NCBI GenBank assembly: GCA_030533445.1
Contig: CM060081.1
Coordinates: 14,267,655 to 14,331,654, forward strand
Source: Cyprinodon diabolis
Lineage: Eukaryota > Chordata > Actinopteri > Cyprinodontiformes > Cyprinodontidae
Reading direction: 5' to 3'
DNA length: 64,000 bases
The translations under genes were made by a program, and so were the position numbers. Of the stretch, positions 13,012 through 23,600 are shown in pieces. Positions within the stretch are counted from its first letter, which is position 1. Each line of letters begins with the position of its first letter. The notes below the pieces were generated by a model that did no database searches, was not told where the DNA came from, and was given only the letters and a program-made list of their open reading frames with translations.

Positions 13012-13356
13012 ATCCATCCATCCATTTTCTGTCACGCCCCATCCCAACTGGGGTCCCGAGGGGTGCTGTTGCCTATATCCAGCTGTCAACAGGTGAGAGG
13101 CGGGGTACACCCTGGACAGGTCACCAGTCCATCGCAGGGCAACACAGAGACAAACAGGAGAAACATCCATTCACACACACACACTAAGGAGAAGCCAATT
13201 AACCTAACAGTTATGTTTTTGGACAGTGGGAGAAAGTCAGAGTATCCAGAGAGAATTCACGCATGCTCAGGGAGAACATGCAAACTCCATGCAGAAAGAC
13301 ACCGGAACCTTCTTGATGCAAGGCAGCAATGCTACCCACTGCCTCACTTTGCAGCC
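13012..13356 (-). repeat. Teleost SINE/RTE-tail repeat ending in GGATGGATGG
   Basis: In minus-strand reading it starts with a tRNA-like head, GAGGCAGTGGGTAGCATTGC. It then has the phrases GTTTGCATGTTCTCCC, TGGGATAGGC-like GGATATAGGC and CACCCCTCGGGACCCC, and it ends in ATGGATGGAT. This whole arrangement is a highly abundant teleost repeat whose ATGG tail matches a fish RTE-type LINE tail. The 123-codon frame across it is not a gene. Shorter 3' pieces of the same family lie at 27091-27155 (minus) and 49320-49412 (plus). Confidence 0.8.
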
Positions 13357-14540
13357 TCCTATGAAGATTATTATTAAATATTTATCAATGAACATATGTA
13401 GAAATATCTTATTAAACAAAAGTGAACGGTGTCAGATATTACAACAGCTCCTTGACAATTACACTGGAAGGTTTTACTCCCAAGACAACGGAAACTGTCA
13501 TAACAGATAATTATTTTAATTACTATCGCTTCTGTGACTCTCTAATATCATCTGTAAACATATTTCCTGCATAATTTAAGAGAAAAACTGAAAGAATTTG
13601 GTACTAATACAATACAGAATACATATTCTAAATATTTTCCATACAGTATTAATGGGTGTGGAAGTGTTCAACAGATATGACTCAACTTCTGAGATGCCGC
13701 TTCTCAGAGCGAGGAGGGGGGGAAAAGAGACACTGCGACATCCCCTGTGTGGGATCTGTTTTACACATCATTTAACTGAGAAATTGTGTTTCTCTTTTAA
13801 CACATCTCAGCAGCCATTAGAGAGAATTTGTACAGGCTCGCAAAGTTTTGGAGCACCACCGCTACACGCAAGTGGCTAACCACCGTTATCACGTCTCGGG
13901 TCTGAACAATTACGAGCGACCATGTTCTTGTGAATATGTGTCACATTAAATTTGTCCTGACAGCAAGGGAGGAGGGAGGCGAAGACAGGAATGCTGTAGG
14001 GATTATTTGTTGAACTCTGAAGCCGATTTCTTCAAGGCATTAGCTGCCTGGTGAAGCGCTGAGAAGCTGACAGGGAACCATGACACAGTGTGTTCGGCCA
14101 TTTGAGTGTTATACGTACACATTATTATGAACTTTTTGGTGTGTAATAAGCACAACTTGACAACTTATAAAACAGACATGTAGATTGTTAACAATTTACA
14201 AAATAACAGCTCAGAAACTGTAATAACATTATTTGTATTTTTAATTGGTTTATTACCAAGATGTCTAAAATCTAAAGAGTTGGTTTAAATCAAAGAAAAG
14301 AAACCATTTGTTGCAACATTGTGATGTACACATCTGCATGATTAAGGTCAGTCTATTTAATGATACAAAAAGAAAACATAATGTAAGAGAGTGTATTAAG
14401 GGAAAAGATTATTCCTCCACCATACAGTAATTAAAACAATCACATTGAAGTCAAACACATGGTCTAAATAACAAAGTACAAAATATTGATTTCTTAATAC
14501 CTTCATTAGATACAAGAGTCCCACTCTCTGAGCATCTTCG
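13357..14540. other. Non-coding stretch, nothing recognised
   Basis: No supported gene or repeat. A purine-rich patch near 13715 and a GC-balanced stretch at 13840-14060 stand out slightly from the AT-rich flanks. Confidence 0.5.
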
Positions 14541-14544
14541 TTTT

Positions 14545-14980
14545 TAGATCATGATGTTATAGCTGTTACTGAACTGGAAAGCTCCTTCAGTGACAGACTG
14601 CTGCACCCTAAATGCACCAGGGAGTGTTATCAAAGATCCTTCTTCCCAGCAGCTGTTAGACTTTATAACCACCACTGTTTCCAACAACCTCAATAAATTG
14701 TTACATCCATGCTGATTTTTACAGTTTCTATCTTGGTCACTTAAATAACATGCTGCTGACATTCCATTACTGTAACAATGTCCACAGCTGTATATTGGTT
14801 ATTTATTCAACAGCTGCGCAGTTTTTATATTGTCAAAAACACTTTTCAGTACAGTATATAACTTTTTTTTTTTACTCTTCACTATTATGTTTTTATTCAC
14901 TTTTCTAAGGTCCACATTGGTGTGACCATTTTTTCCATAATTTTTGTTGCTGTAACACCACAATTTCCCCACTCTATCTG
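14545..14980 (+). mobile_element. 3' end of a LINE (L2/CR1 group)
   Basis: The sequence from 14590 translates to SDRLLHPKCTRECYQRSFFP followed by AAVRLYNHH. This is the characteristic C-terminal end of a reverse transcriptase ORF in teleost L2/CR1-group LINEs. About 300 bases of AT-rich 3' UTR follow, closing with GCTGTAACACCACAATTTCCCCA, the conserved 3' tail of that family. It is a 5'-truncated copy lacking all catalytic motifs. It ends about 55 bases before the left copy of the direct repeat that flanks the next insertion. Confidence 0.8.
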
Positions 14981-15049
14981 CCTTAAGTGAAAACAAACAA
15001 AATTATCAAACAGATAAACTATTACAAGTTAAGTTGGGATGCCTCTTGC

Positions 15050-15150
15050 ATATTTATTTAATTGTAATTATTAATTTATTAATTAATTTATTTATTTACA
15101 TATTTATTTATTTATTTTTTATTTATTTATTTATTTTTTATTTTCTTTTT
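15050..15150 (+). repeat. ATTT-type low-complexity leader
   Basis: A run of imperfect ATTT units. It lies just inside the left boundary of the insertion. On the minus strand it would read as an AAAT-type tail, which is the one feature arguing for the opposite orientation of the element. Confidence 0.85.
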
Positions 15151-15295
15151 CTTCCTCTGTGGGGGGGAGCGGTTGCGGGCGGGTCGGTGTCTGGTGTCCA
15201 CTGTCGCATTGGGGGGGCTCCTTTTTATTTATTTATTTTTTTTATTTTTTTTTATTTTTAATTTTTTTGGGGGGGTTTGGCATGTCTGTTTTCTT

Positions 15296-15324
15296 GGGGG
15301 GCGGGCGGGCCTGCTGGGTGGGGG
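15296..15324 (+). other. G-quadruplex-forming motif
   Basis: Runs of six, three, three, three and five G separated by loops of 1-6 bases satisfy the usual G3+N1-7 pattern. Many further G runs of four to nine follow across the core to 16290. Confidence 0.75.
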
Positions 15325-16764
15325 TCCTGCTGGCAGGCGCGACGCGGGTGTTTGGGGGTCCGGGCGGCTCCGCCGGGGGTGGTGTTGGGGGGTCGGTGTG
15401 GGCGGGCTGGCTGCGCTGACTGGGTATTCAGGTGGGTTTTCCCTCTTGGAGGCATGGCGGAGCTGCTCTGTTCTCGCTGATCGCGGCGGGTGAAAATGCG
15501 GGGCGGGTGGGGGGTTGGAGTGGCCCTGGCCGGCGCGCGTTGGGGGGCTGGGGCGGCGGAGCTGCTCTGGCCGCGTGTCAGGGCCTGGTGCGGGCGGCGG
15601 GGGGGGGTGGCGGACGTGGCTGTGCTGCTTTGGCTTCGTCCGGTGGGGGGGCGGCGTGGTTCGCTCCGCTCTGACTTTGTGCTGCCCCTCGGGCTGCTGG
15701 GGGGGCTGCGGTCTGCTCTTCTTGCGGCTTTGCGGCGGGAGGCTTTTCTGCTCTTGGGTTGAATCTGTGCGCGGTGTGTTGCGTTGCGCGCTGTTGGCGT
15801 CGGTCTTGGTGGGGTGGGGCTGCGCTTTTGGCTGGGGGGGGCGTTTTGGGGGGGTCCCGCGGCGCTCGCGGCCGGTTCGCGGCGGATGCGCGTGGGCCCC
15901 GGCCGCAGGCGGGGCCGCCTGTGTGTTTTTCCTGGGTGGTGCGGTCGCGGTGGGTGTTGCGGCCAGTCGCCGGGGCTTGGTGCCGGGCGGCGGGGCGTGT
16001 TTCGGTGCTCTGTGGGGCTGGGGCGTTTCGGTCGGTGCCGTGGGGGGGCTGGTGGTCGGTGCCCGGCCCTACTTCAGGGTGGCCGGCTGCCGGCGGGGCC
16101 CGCGGACTCGTCCCCGCGGCTCCCCGGGGCGCCGGCATGGCGGTGGCTGGGGGGCTTCTTCGTGGCTGTCTCTCCTCCTCCCTTGGTGGGGGTCTGATTT
16201 CCGGGGCTGGCCCCGTCTTGGTGCCTTCGCTTCTGGGGTCCCTTTGGGCGCCTGGGGCTTTGGGTCTCCCGGCGCTGGACTCAGTGCTCTGGGGGGTGTG
16301 CCTCTCCGGTTCTCCACAACCACTATTGAGCATTTTTTCTATGGTTAAAACTTCACATGCAGAAGTTCACCCTCACAAACAACTACAGGTGCTAGGCTTC
16401 AGGTACTTAGAGATTCAGTTCCAAACAGAAACCCCACATTCATATCTTCAGGTAACACAGAGTACATGTCAGACTTAATAATATTACTTTAGCGATAGTT
16501 TCAAGGTGTTGCTTTATTGTATATCTCGTACCGTGTCTTTTGGTTGTGCTGTTCTTTTTTCATCTCGTTACAGGTGATGAAGCAGACTGAAAATGTTTTG
16601 TCATTGTCTCCTTCCTATCTCCTCTTTCTTTCATCTTTTGTCCTTTTTTCTTTTTCTTTTTCCTTTTTCTTCTTCTGTTTTTCTGCTCTACTTACATTGC
16701 AGTGTCCATATGAACTGTAAAACTCCCTGCATAATTATAATAAAGCAATTTATATGCATGAAAC

Positions 16765-16802
16765 AAGTGGAGCAGTATGGCAATTGCCATACCGCTACAC
16801 TT
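16765..16802 (+). repeat. Near-perfect 38-bp palindrome in the retroposon 3' part
   Basis: Two 19-base arms pair at 17 of 19 positions around the central TATGGCAATTGCCATA. The inner 18 bases (16775-16792) are a perfect palindrome. It lies 20 bases after the AATAAA and 79 bases before the poly(A). Confidence 0.85.
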
Positions 16803-16912
16803 GTGAAAGTAAAATCTGTTGGGCTCCTTTTGGCATCAAGACAATTATTCCTATTGCCACCTTGCCAGACAGGACACTGTAAAAAAAAAAAAAAAAAATT
16901 AGTTGGGATGCC

Positions 16913-18829
16913 ATTTTTACACGTATGCCCTACCTGAAGAAAATTATAATCCAGACACTCTGGTCATGGTGAGGCCTACAAAACATTAGCCAATCCACTT
17001 TGCCTACTGTCAAAGGTGGATTGGCAACTTGTTAGTACCGTAAATCAAACATTTTGCGTACGTGCCACCATTACGCAGAAGCACAAAGAAATACTCCTAT
17101 ACTGGTTTGCTGCTGCGGCTTTGTTTTTTTAACCATTTGTTCGCTCTTTTTTGTAAACTTGAGCATCAATGGCCGAAAATAATCCTGACAAACCAGAAAT
17201 ATTTGTGGAAGCTATGGTATCGGCCAGAGGGATAGCATTAGCTATAAGGACAAAAGGAACAATAGTTTTTAAAAAAGGCTATCTGTCTGCAGTCACAATG
17301 TCTCTGCTTAATGCTGTAGGATCTGCTGAATCTGTAAGAGTACAGTATGAATAGATACCCATATGTCTTACTCTACTGTATAAGTATTAATAAAATATTG
17401 AACTCTGTACACAAGTAATAAAAAAATAAGCACACTGGTATCCAACCTCCTGTTTGTCATCAATTCCTTATATTCCCTCAGTCTTGCTTGAACATTTTTT
17501 TCTATTCCTAATGTAATAGTTTTTAACAAAACACAATTTTTCCCCACAGTATTTCCCCAAAAGTGTCTAGCATAAACCCTAAATATTCTGAAATTCTATG
17601 GAATTTTTTAGATTGTTCTTTAAAATTTTGAAATAATAATTATTACAATAATTCTTAAATAGGAGTATATTGTTTTAATAACTGGAAAAAGTCAAAGAAT
17701 CCTAATGACCCTGGGCAACTAAACAAAAGATAAAATTCAAGTAGATAAACAATGCAAAAATGCATATATCTACCCACACCTTTCTGTGTTGTTTGTAAAC
17801 AACTTTGCCCTTAAGATTTGTTTTATCTGAAGGGAAAGTGCACCAAAAAAAACATGGCTGTAAAATTTCAGATTGATATTTTACCAGAGTGACCTTTGAA
17901 TGAGTTGAATACATGAAGACAGCGGTGTTGGAGCCTGATGAATAGCTTGGGTCTTTTCCCAGCTGGGAAAGCAGATGCTGGGAGACAGAAAGTGTTTTTC
18001 TATCATCCTGCACTCACTATTTTTTCCTCTCTGCCTCTAATCTTATATTAGAGACAGGGGTGGTGAAGTAGAGAGGGTGGGGAGTTGTTTGGAAATGACA
18101 CACTATTAACTGTCCTGGCGTTAATCTTAATGCTTCATGCTAGAGGATACACACAATCCATTTTAATGCAATTAGCTCTTGCCAGGAAGGATGAGTTATT
18201 CAATGGAAGCATAATTGCATCTTCAAGTTTTTACACTGGTTCATTCCAGGGATGTAATTACTTTCATACATGGTTTAACACATGGTGCCATTCAAACATG
18301 CAGCATATGCACAAACCAAGGTTCTCGCTGGGACACATGCACAATCATATGGAATTAAGTTGACAAGCAATACATCACACAATCACACAACTTTAGCTCA
18401 TTATACAAAGTGGAAAAGTAAAATTGCCTGGCATCAAGTTTCATCAATGCTTGCATTTACACTGAATCCCCTAACAGCGACCCTAGACACACCAGGCCTG
18501 GAGATTGATGGCCCGACTTTGGATGCAACACCCTGAGGGGGACAACCGTGTCTTTCTGCTGTCTTCCAAAGTCACTGAGATGGTTTGTTGTAACATCGGT
18601 GTGACAAAAGTTCCAAATAATACAGTGTGATGTTTCAGGGGAAGATAAAGTGGGAATGCACAGCACACCTTGGCAATTTTTCCATTTGTACCCCAATATT
18701 TTTTTATTTTTCCCAGGGTTTTTTGTTTAAATATTTATGTTTTTCACAGCCCACAATAAATTTGCTAAGAGTGCTCACTGTGGTGTAGGTGATGGGGATG
18801 TGATAATAGGTTAAAAACAGCTATTGTGT
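16913..18829. other. Non-coding stretch with a hairpin and one small frame
   Basis: It resumes the sequence interrupted by the insertion. It contains an inverted repeat at 16989-17025 (GCCAATCCACTTTG against its complement with one bulged base, 8-base loop). A 61-codon frame lies at 17169-17354. The part at 18080-18420 is unique-looking with TAATGCAATTAG-like homeodomain cores. A minus frame of 103 codons at 17702-18013 has no recognised domain. Confidence 0.45.
17169..17354 (+). CDS. Unrecognised 61-codon frame, doubtful
   Basis: It runs from an ATG with G at +4 (weak Kozak context otherwise) to TAG. It has an acidic N-terminal part (MAENNPDKPEIFVEAM) and then a mixed hydrophobic segment. 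No family is recognised. It follows a CpG-containing stretch (17040-17140) and a 14-bp hairpin, so it could be the first exon of an old DNA transposon or simply chance. No splice donor is evident. Confidence 0.15.
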   Translation: MAENNPDKPEIFVEAMVSARGIALAIRTKGTIVFKKGYLSAVTMSLLNAVGSAESVRVQYE

Positions 18830-19365
18830 CTGATATAAGGGTTCATACCCCTTGCACTCTTATTATTTTTGTCATGTTACAAACACAGACTTCAATTGTT
18901 TTCTTTATTTAAATTTTCTTTGAAAACAAAGACCAGGCAGTGCAGAGTTGCTTTATTAGGAAGTATAAAATCGAGGTGCGCTATACGGCCCCTGTTACCC
19001 TGAGGTCCTAATAAGAATTTATGCAAACCATTTTTCTGCAGAACTCATTTAAATGAGTAAATAAAGTCCACCTTCATACAATTGAACCTTTAAAAAAAAT
19101 TAGAATTTTTTTTACAAGCCTCAGAAGTTTTTATCTAAACAGTGGGAAAAAATGCTATTATAAAAAAAGAAAATGCTATTATAAAGCAATACCCCAAGCT
19201 TTGGACATTGTGCCTTTTTTTCAATCCATCATCAAAAATTTGAAAGAGTATGGTATACTATAACTGTAAATGTATTCTCATAACCCTGATTACACTATCC
19301 CCACAGTGAAGGATGGTAGTGCTAACATTGGGCCATTGGGATGCTTAGTTTGGAGGAGACAGTTT
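18830..19365 (+). mobile_element. Decayed Tc1-like transposase relic
   Basis: The left part (GGTTCATACCCCTTGCACTC, then TTGTCATGTTACAAACACAGAC) matches the terminal region of the same Tc1-like family as 6638-7260, here in plus orientation. CCCCAAGCTTTGGACATTG and AATCCATCATCAAAAATTTGAAAG correspond to the helix-turn-helix part (SQAL.I ... IIK..KEYG). CCCCACAGTGAAGGATGGTAG with GGGATGCTT corresponds to the later PTVK.G...GC segment. The DDE residues cannot be followed because of frameshifts and large deletions. No right terminus is seen. Confidence 0.68.
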
Positions 19366-21399
19366 AAGCTGGTCAGAGAAAAGGTAAGATTTATGTTTGA
19401 AGATTTTCTCCATTCACTTTGACTGAGCCTGAACAGTTTTTCAATATCAGTTATTCAATAAGGGTTAAAATATTCAATCTTTGAAACTGCAAATCCGTTC
19501 TGCAGATAAAATATGTTCTTGCAAAGAACCACATCAGGGTATTTTCTTAGAAATACACAGCTTACACAGTATTTCCAAAATGTTCAGTACTTGTAAAACT
19601 ATTGGGGAAAAAAAGACTTCTTGTCTTCTAAAGCGCTATGGACTCATTTAGAGGTCCTTCACATGAAAAGCTGTTAAAGGCAATTGGATTTGTGGTTGTA
19701 ACATGACAAAATATGAAGAAGTTCAAGCATGATGAGCAATTTTCCAGGCTAATGTAGTTGATGGATACTGTACCACTAATGTGCAACCAACTAAAAGTTA
19801 TCTTCCTAACTTTGTTAAAATGTTCATCTTGCTTGCCTTGTAATGCATAACTCAAACTCTAAGCCCTCAGCCCCATTTCAAATCTATTACTGTTGTAAAT
19901 CACACAGAAGGCAAATAAGGAAGGCTTAAAGCAGTGTTCCTGTGAGGCCAGTGCTTAACCAGCAATGTCTGTGCAAATAAAGGATTCTGTGCAGTGGGGC
20001 AGGGAAAGAATAATCCCAATGAGTTGCCGTGAGGGAGATTGTTCCTCAGTCCAAATCTGTAAATAATGGAGATGAAAGAGAACCAGGCCTTAGAATAATC
20101 TCGAGTGGCCCTGAGCAGCCCACGGGCCCAAGTCACAACCAGGGGGGAAGCAGAGGCTCTGCATCCACCCACAACCCTATTCCAAACCTCCAGTTATATT
20201 TGGCAATACAGCTAAGCTCAGCCATTTAGAATGAGGGGGTTGCTCTAATGTTATGCAACTGTTTTACTTTTTGAATCATATTTCCAACTAAACTAAAACA
20301 AAGCTTTTGAAAGGAGACCATGTTGCTTTTGGTTAAAACCTTTTTTCCCATTTTCCTATGACTTCCTAGGTAACACTCAAAGTTACTATTTATATATTCA
20401 TAATAACAGTTACACATAATGTGACATTTATATTATGGCCAATCATCACCAATCAATAAAGCATATGATCTCCCCATTGAAGCTGGATCACTGTTACAAA
20501 ATGAAAATGTGTTGACAAGATACTACTATACTAGGGTACTCAGTGTTCTCCTGAAGGTTGCTGTGCCCTTGAATGGGTAGCCTTTTGTGTCAATATTCAC
20601 TGACCCCCTACTTTGTGTAGAAGTTGCTGAGAAGCTTTTTTTTTTCCTTTAAGCAAACTCAACATATTACTTGATGTTGTCACAGACCCTTACATTTACA
20701 TGCCCCTCCTGGGCATATGCTGGGCCACTCTACAACGTCTTATTAAATCTCTACTAACATTTTATTTCTATGTGCCTTTTGCCTGATATTTTGACGGGTC
20801 ATGTTTTTGAGAGAAATAAATGTAATCTTGAGAAAGAGGGTGTTTGCCAGAACCGAAGGTATTAATCTTTTACTAAATCTGCTTTTTTTTTTACCTGTTT
20901 TTTAATCCTATAGTAAAAGGGCCAACTGAAGATCACACTTGGGTAAACCCACTGATTAATTGTACAGCAAACAAATGCTGTTTAATCATGTGTTGATGAG
21001 AGTAGACTCAACCTTTCTTTCGGTTAATTTGCATTAAAACAATTGACTGACAAAATTTTTTGCGTATTTTTAATTATGATAAACATGCATTATATTTTCT
21101 AGGCCTACAGGGTGTTAGAGATCCATGTTCTATGAAAACCAGGCTATATCGTTTTATTTGAATATTGGGTGTTTTTTTTGTTTTCATTTTTGTTGCCAAA
21201 CAACCTTTTTTAATGCAATTATTTTGGCAAGCGAGGATGGATGTCTGGGCACCTCTGCTAGAGCCTGATTACTTTTAAACTAAGGTGCAAACTAAGGTGC
21301 AAATTACAATAATTTCCTTGATACTTTTAGATTTTTTGAAACCAAATTCGTCCTTTCACTTATTTTAGACTTTCTTTGAATGCAGAAAATTAATTAAAC
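19366..21399. other. Non-coding stretch, nothing recognised
   Basis: No supported gene. The part at 19880-20230 is unique-looking and evenly mixed. A short tandem duplication of ACTAAGGTGCAA occurs near 21280-21303. Confidence 0.5.
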
Positions 21400-21404
21400 A
21401 GTCA

Positions 21405-22660
21405 TCTGTGTCTTTGGCTTTATCTGGGTCCGGGTTGTGGGCAGCAGCCTCAGCAGAGACTCTCAGACTTCCCTCTCTCAAGACACCTCCTCCAACTTTG
21501 CTGCGTGAAGCCTGAGGCACTATGAGGCAGCCCAGAAACAGTCTCCCACGTGTGTCCTGGGTCATCCCCTGTACTTCTTACCAGTTGCCTGGGTCTTGAA
21601 CACCTTCCATGGATGGTGTCCAGGGGGCATGTGAGAAAGACAGTCCAGGCCACCTCAGCTGAGTCCTCTCAGTGTGGAGGGCAAGCAGTTCTACTCTGAA
21701 CCTTGCCTGAATTATTGAATGCACAGAGTCAAAATTATAGCAGAAGTTGCACAGACCAGCCTGTCAATCTCCATCTCCATTTTCCCCTCATCCCTACATA
21801 GGCCCCAAGATACTTTTTCAAGCCACCTTTTTCCAGTCAAGAACCTTGGAGAAGCCAGTTCTCAACCTGGCTGCTTTGCACTCGGTTGCCACAGTGCATG
21901 ATGTAAGCCAAATACTGGAAATCCTGTCCAAAAAAAGTTATGATTAGAGCCAGTGACCTGACGGAGTCCAAGATGTACTGAGAACAGGTCCAATATACTG
22001 TAACGGCGCTTTACTAAATGGCCCTTAGTAAAATGTTACTGACTCGGTACTAACAAGGCACCATAAGGGGCACACTAAAATGCATTCTCCAAATGCCTGT
22101 GGACTGGTTGGGCAACGAACCCTCAAGCACCCTGCTGATGATGTAGAGCTGGACCAGTGTTCTGGGACGAAAACCACACTCCTCCTTCTAAAGCTGAGGT
22201 TTAACAATAAACTCTTCCCTCCAGCACCCAGGTATAGGCCTTCCGGAGGAGGCTGAGAAGTATGATCCCCCTATAGTTGGAACAACCTCCAGTCCCCTTT
22301 CTTTTGGATGTGAGCCTCCACCTGAGTCTGGTGGTCCAAGGGAACTATCCCTGATCTCCATGAGATGTTGAAGAGTTATGTGAGCCTGACAACATCCAGA
22401 GACCTATGGTACTCAGAGTGGATCTCATTCACCTTTGAAGTTTTTCCACCATACAGTTTTTTGACAATCTCTGTGACATCAGCTTGGGTGATGAACAAAT
22501 CTAAACCCCTTCTCTTTTTATGCCACAGAAAGTGTTGACCGGGTTGAGGAGATCCTCAAAGTATTCCCTCCATCATGCAATGGTATCCTTATTCAAGGTC
22601 AGCAGCTTCCCAATCCCACTAAAAGCATTGTTAGAAAAGAACTACAAAAGAACCCCCACC
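21405..22660 (-). mobile_element. APE-type LINE remnant: reverse transcriptase pieces
   Basis: Read on the minus strand from 22660 downward, successive pieces match a common teleost APE-type LINE (RTE-like). First come WREYFEDLLNPVNT, then QADVTEIVKKLYGGK and NEIHSEYHRSLDVV, then SWRSGIVPLD and LSFRRRSVVFVPEHWSSS (the F.PGR.T.DQL region). After a gap comes the ORF end, DDPGHTWETVSGLPHSASG and LRVSAEAAAHNPDPDKA. The catalytic FADD region is missing, and stops and frameshifts are frequent. The 5' part continues at 23330-23600 after an interrupting SINE. Confidence 0.78.
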
Positions 22661-22925
22661 AGAGGTACTGTACTGTTTCTAAGTTTGAGACCAACTGCTA
22701 GTCTATCGCCATAAAAATGCTTAGTTTCACTTAAGTTTCTATTAGTTTCTATAATACAAACTATATTCCACCAGTGGGTCCCTGTTTTTTAAGTAATGTT
22801 ACTTACATACTAGGGTCCAAGAAAAAAGAAATAAAAATAAAACTCAAGATAAGGAAAGACCACTGCAACACAAATGACCTAACTGCCATATCTCCTATAT
22901 ACATATGGTGCAGCAGGGGCTTGCT

Positions 22926-23165
22926 TTGATGGAGCAGTGGTTAGTGCACATGACTCATGTACCTAGGTCTTAGTCCTCGACGTGGCCGACCCGGGTTTGA
23001 GTCTGACCTGTGGTCCTTTGTTGCATTTCTCTCCCCCTCTCTTGCACCCCCTTTCCTGTCTGCCTACTGTACAAAAACTAGCCACTTGTGCTGTAAAAAG
23101 TTCAAAAAAATTATTAAAAAAATACGGTACAGCAAAAAAAAGCAAAAACTGGAAACCAGACTTCA
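22926..23165 (+). repeat. tRNA-derived SINE inserted near the LINE remnant
   Basis: The head GGAGCAGTGGTTAGTGCACA serves as an A-box region. It is followed by TTAGTCCTCGACGTGGCC and a clear B-box GGGTTTGAGTC. The body then has CCTGTGGTCCTTTGTTGCAT and a pyrimidine-rich CTCTCCCCCTCTCTTGCACC, a well-known teleost SINE order. It ends in A-rich sequence. It sits between the two parts of the antisense LINE and so is probably younger than that copy. Confidence 0.82.
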
Positions 23166-23324
23166 TTAATGCATTATGATAAATAGACACACATTTAAAA
23201 TATACATATTCTTAATTAGTTTTATAGGCTCTTTGAAGTGGAAGTTTATACGTCCATAACCAAGAACTTTTAGACCTTCCCAGCAGACGTCACTGACCCT
23301 ATCCCTATGACAATCCAATATAAG

Positions 23325-23600
23325 TTGACTTTACTTGGGAAAGACTAGCAGGCCCACTGCAATGCTTTGCCTCTCCCTGGGGAGCACTCCAGAATATAAG
23401 AGAATGCGGTCTATCTTAAGGAGCTGGGTTCCAGAACCCAGACTATGCATGAAGGCGAGCCTGACTATTTCTAACCGGTATCACTCCACCTTCCGCTCAA
23501 GCGATAAGGCTTTTTCCACCCAGTGATGTGACACTGTACATACCCAGAGCAATCCCTCAGAGCTGAGGATCAGGTCGCCACAGCTACTGCCTCTAAATGC
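23325..23600 (-). mobile_element. APE-type LINE remnant: endonuclease N-terminus
   Basis: In minus reading a frame with one internal TGA gives YRLEIVRLAFMHSLGSGTQL followed by ILLYSGVLP and GLLVFP. A VTSLGGK stretch lies just upstream in another frame. This matches the start of the apurinic-endonuclease domain of the same fish LINE type (NVTSL.GKE ... YRLDIVGL...HSLGSGT ... YSGV). It is on the same strand and in the right order to be the 5' part of the copy at 21405-22660. Confidence 0.75.

Larger units (their letters stand above)
15044..16898 (+). mobile_element. GC-rich retroposon-like insertion with poly(A) and 12-bp target duplication
   Basis: The insertion is bounded by AGTTGGGATGCC at 15032-15043 and again at 16901-16912; the match extends to 13 of 14 bases from 15030 and 16899. 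The right copy directly follows an A18 run (16881-16898), the layout left by LINE-type target-primed reverse transcription. Inside are an AT-rich leader with ATTT repeats (15044-15150), a G-rich core (about 15150-16315), then a 560-base ordinary-composition 3' part with a long pyrimidine tract and an AATAAA at 16739-16744. The core is almost free of A (13 of 660 bases at 15601-16260 by hand count). Frames of up to 277 codons on plus and 251 on minus overlap and reflect lack of stop codons, so I do not call them genes. The family is not identified. Confidence 0.72.

Noticed and set aside
13006..13377. 123-codon plus-strand frame
   Set aside because: It lies entirely on the antisense side of a very common GGATGG-tailed teleost repeat.
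15515..16348. 277-codon plus-strand frame and overlapping 251-codon minus-strand frame
   Set aside because: They overlap in a GC-rich, A-poor block where stop codons are rare, are low in complexity and lie inside a retroposon-like insertion.
22926..23000. Possible tRNA gene on the plus strand
   Set aside because: The good B-box belongs to a SINE with its usual body and A-rich end.
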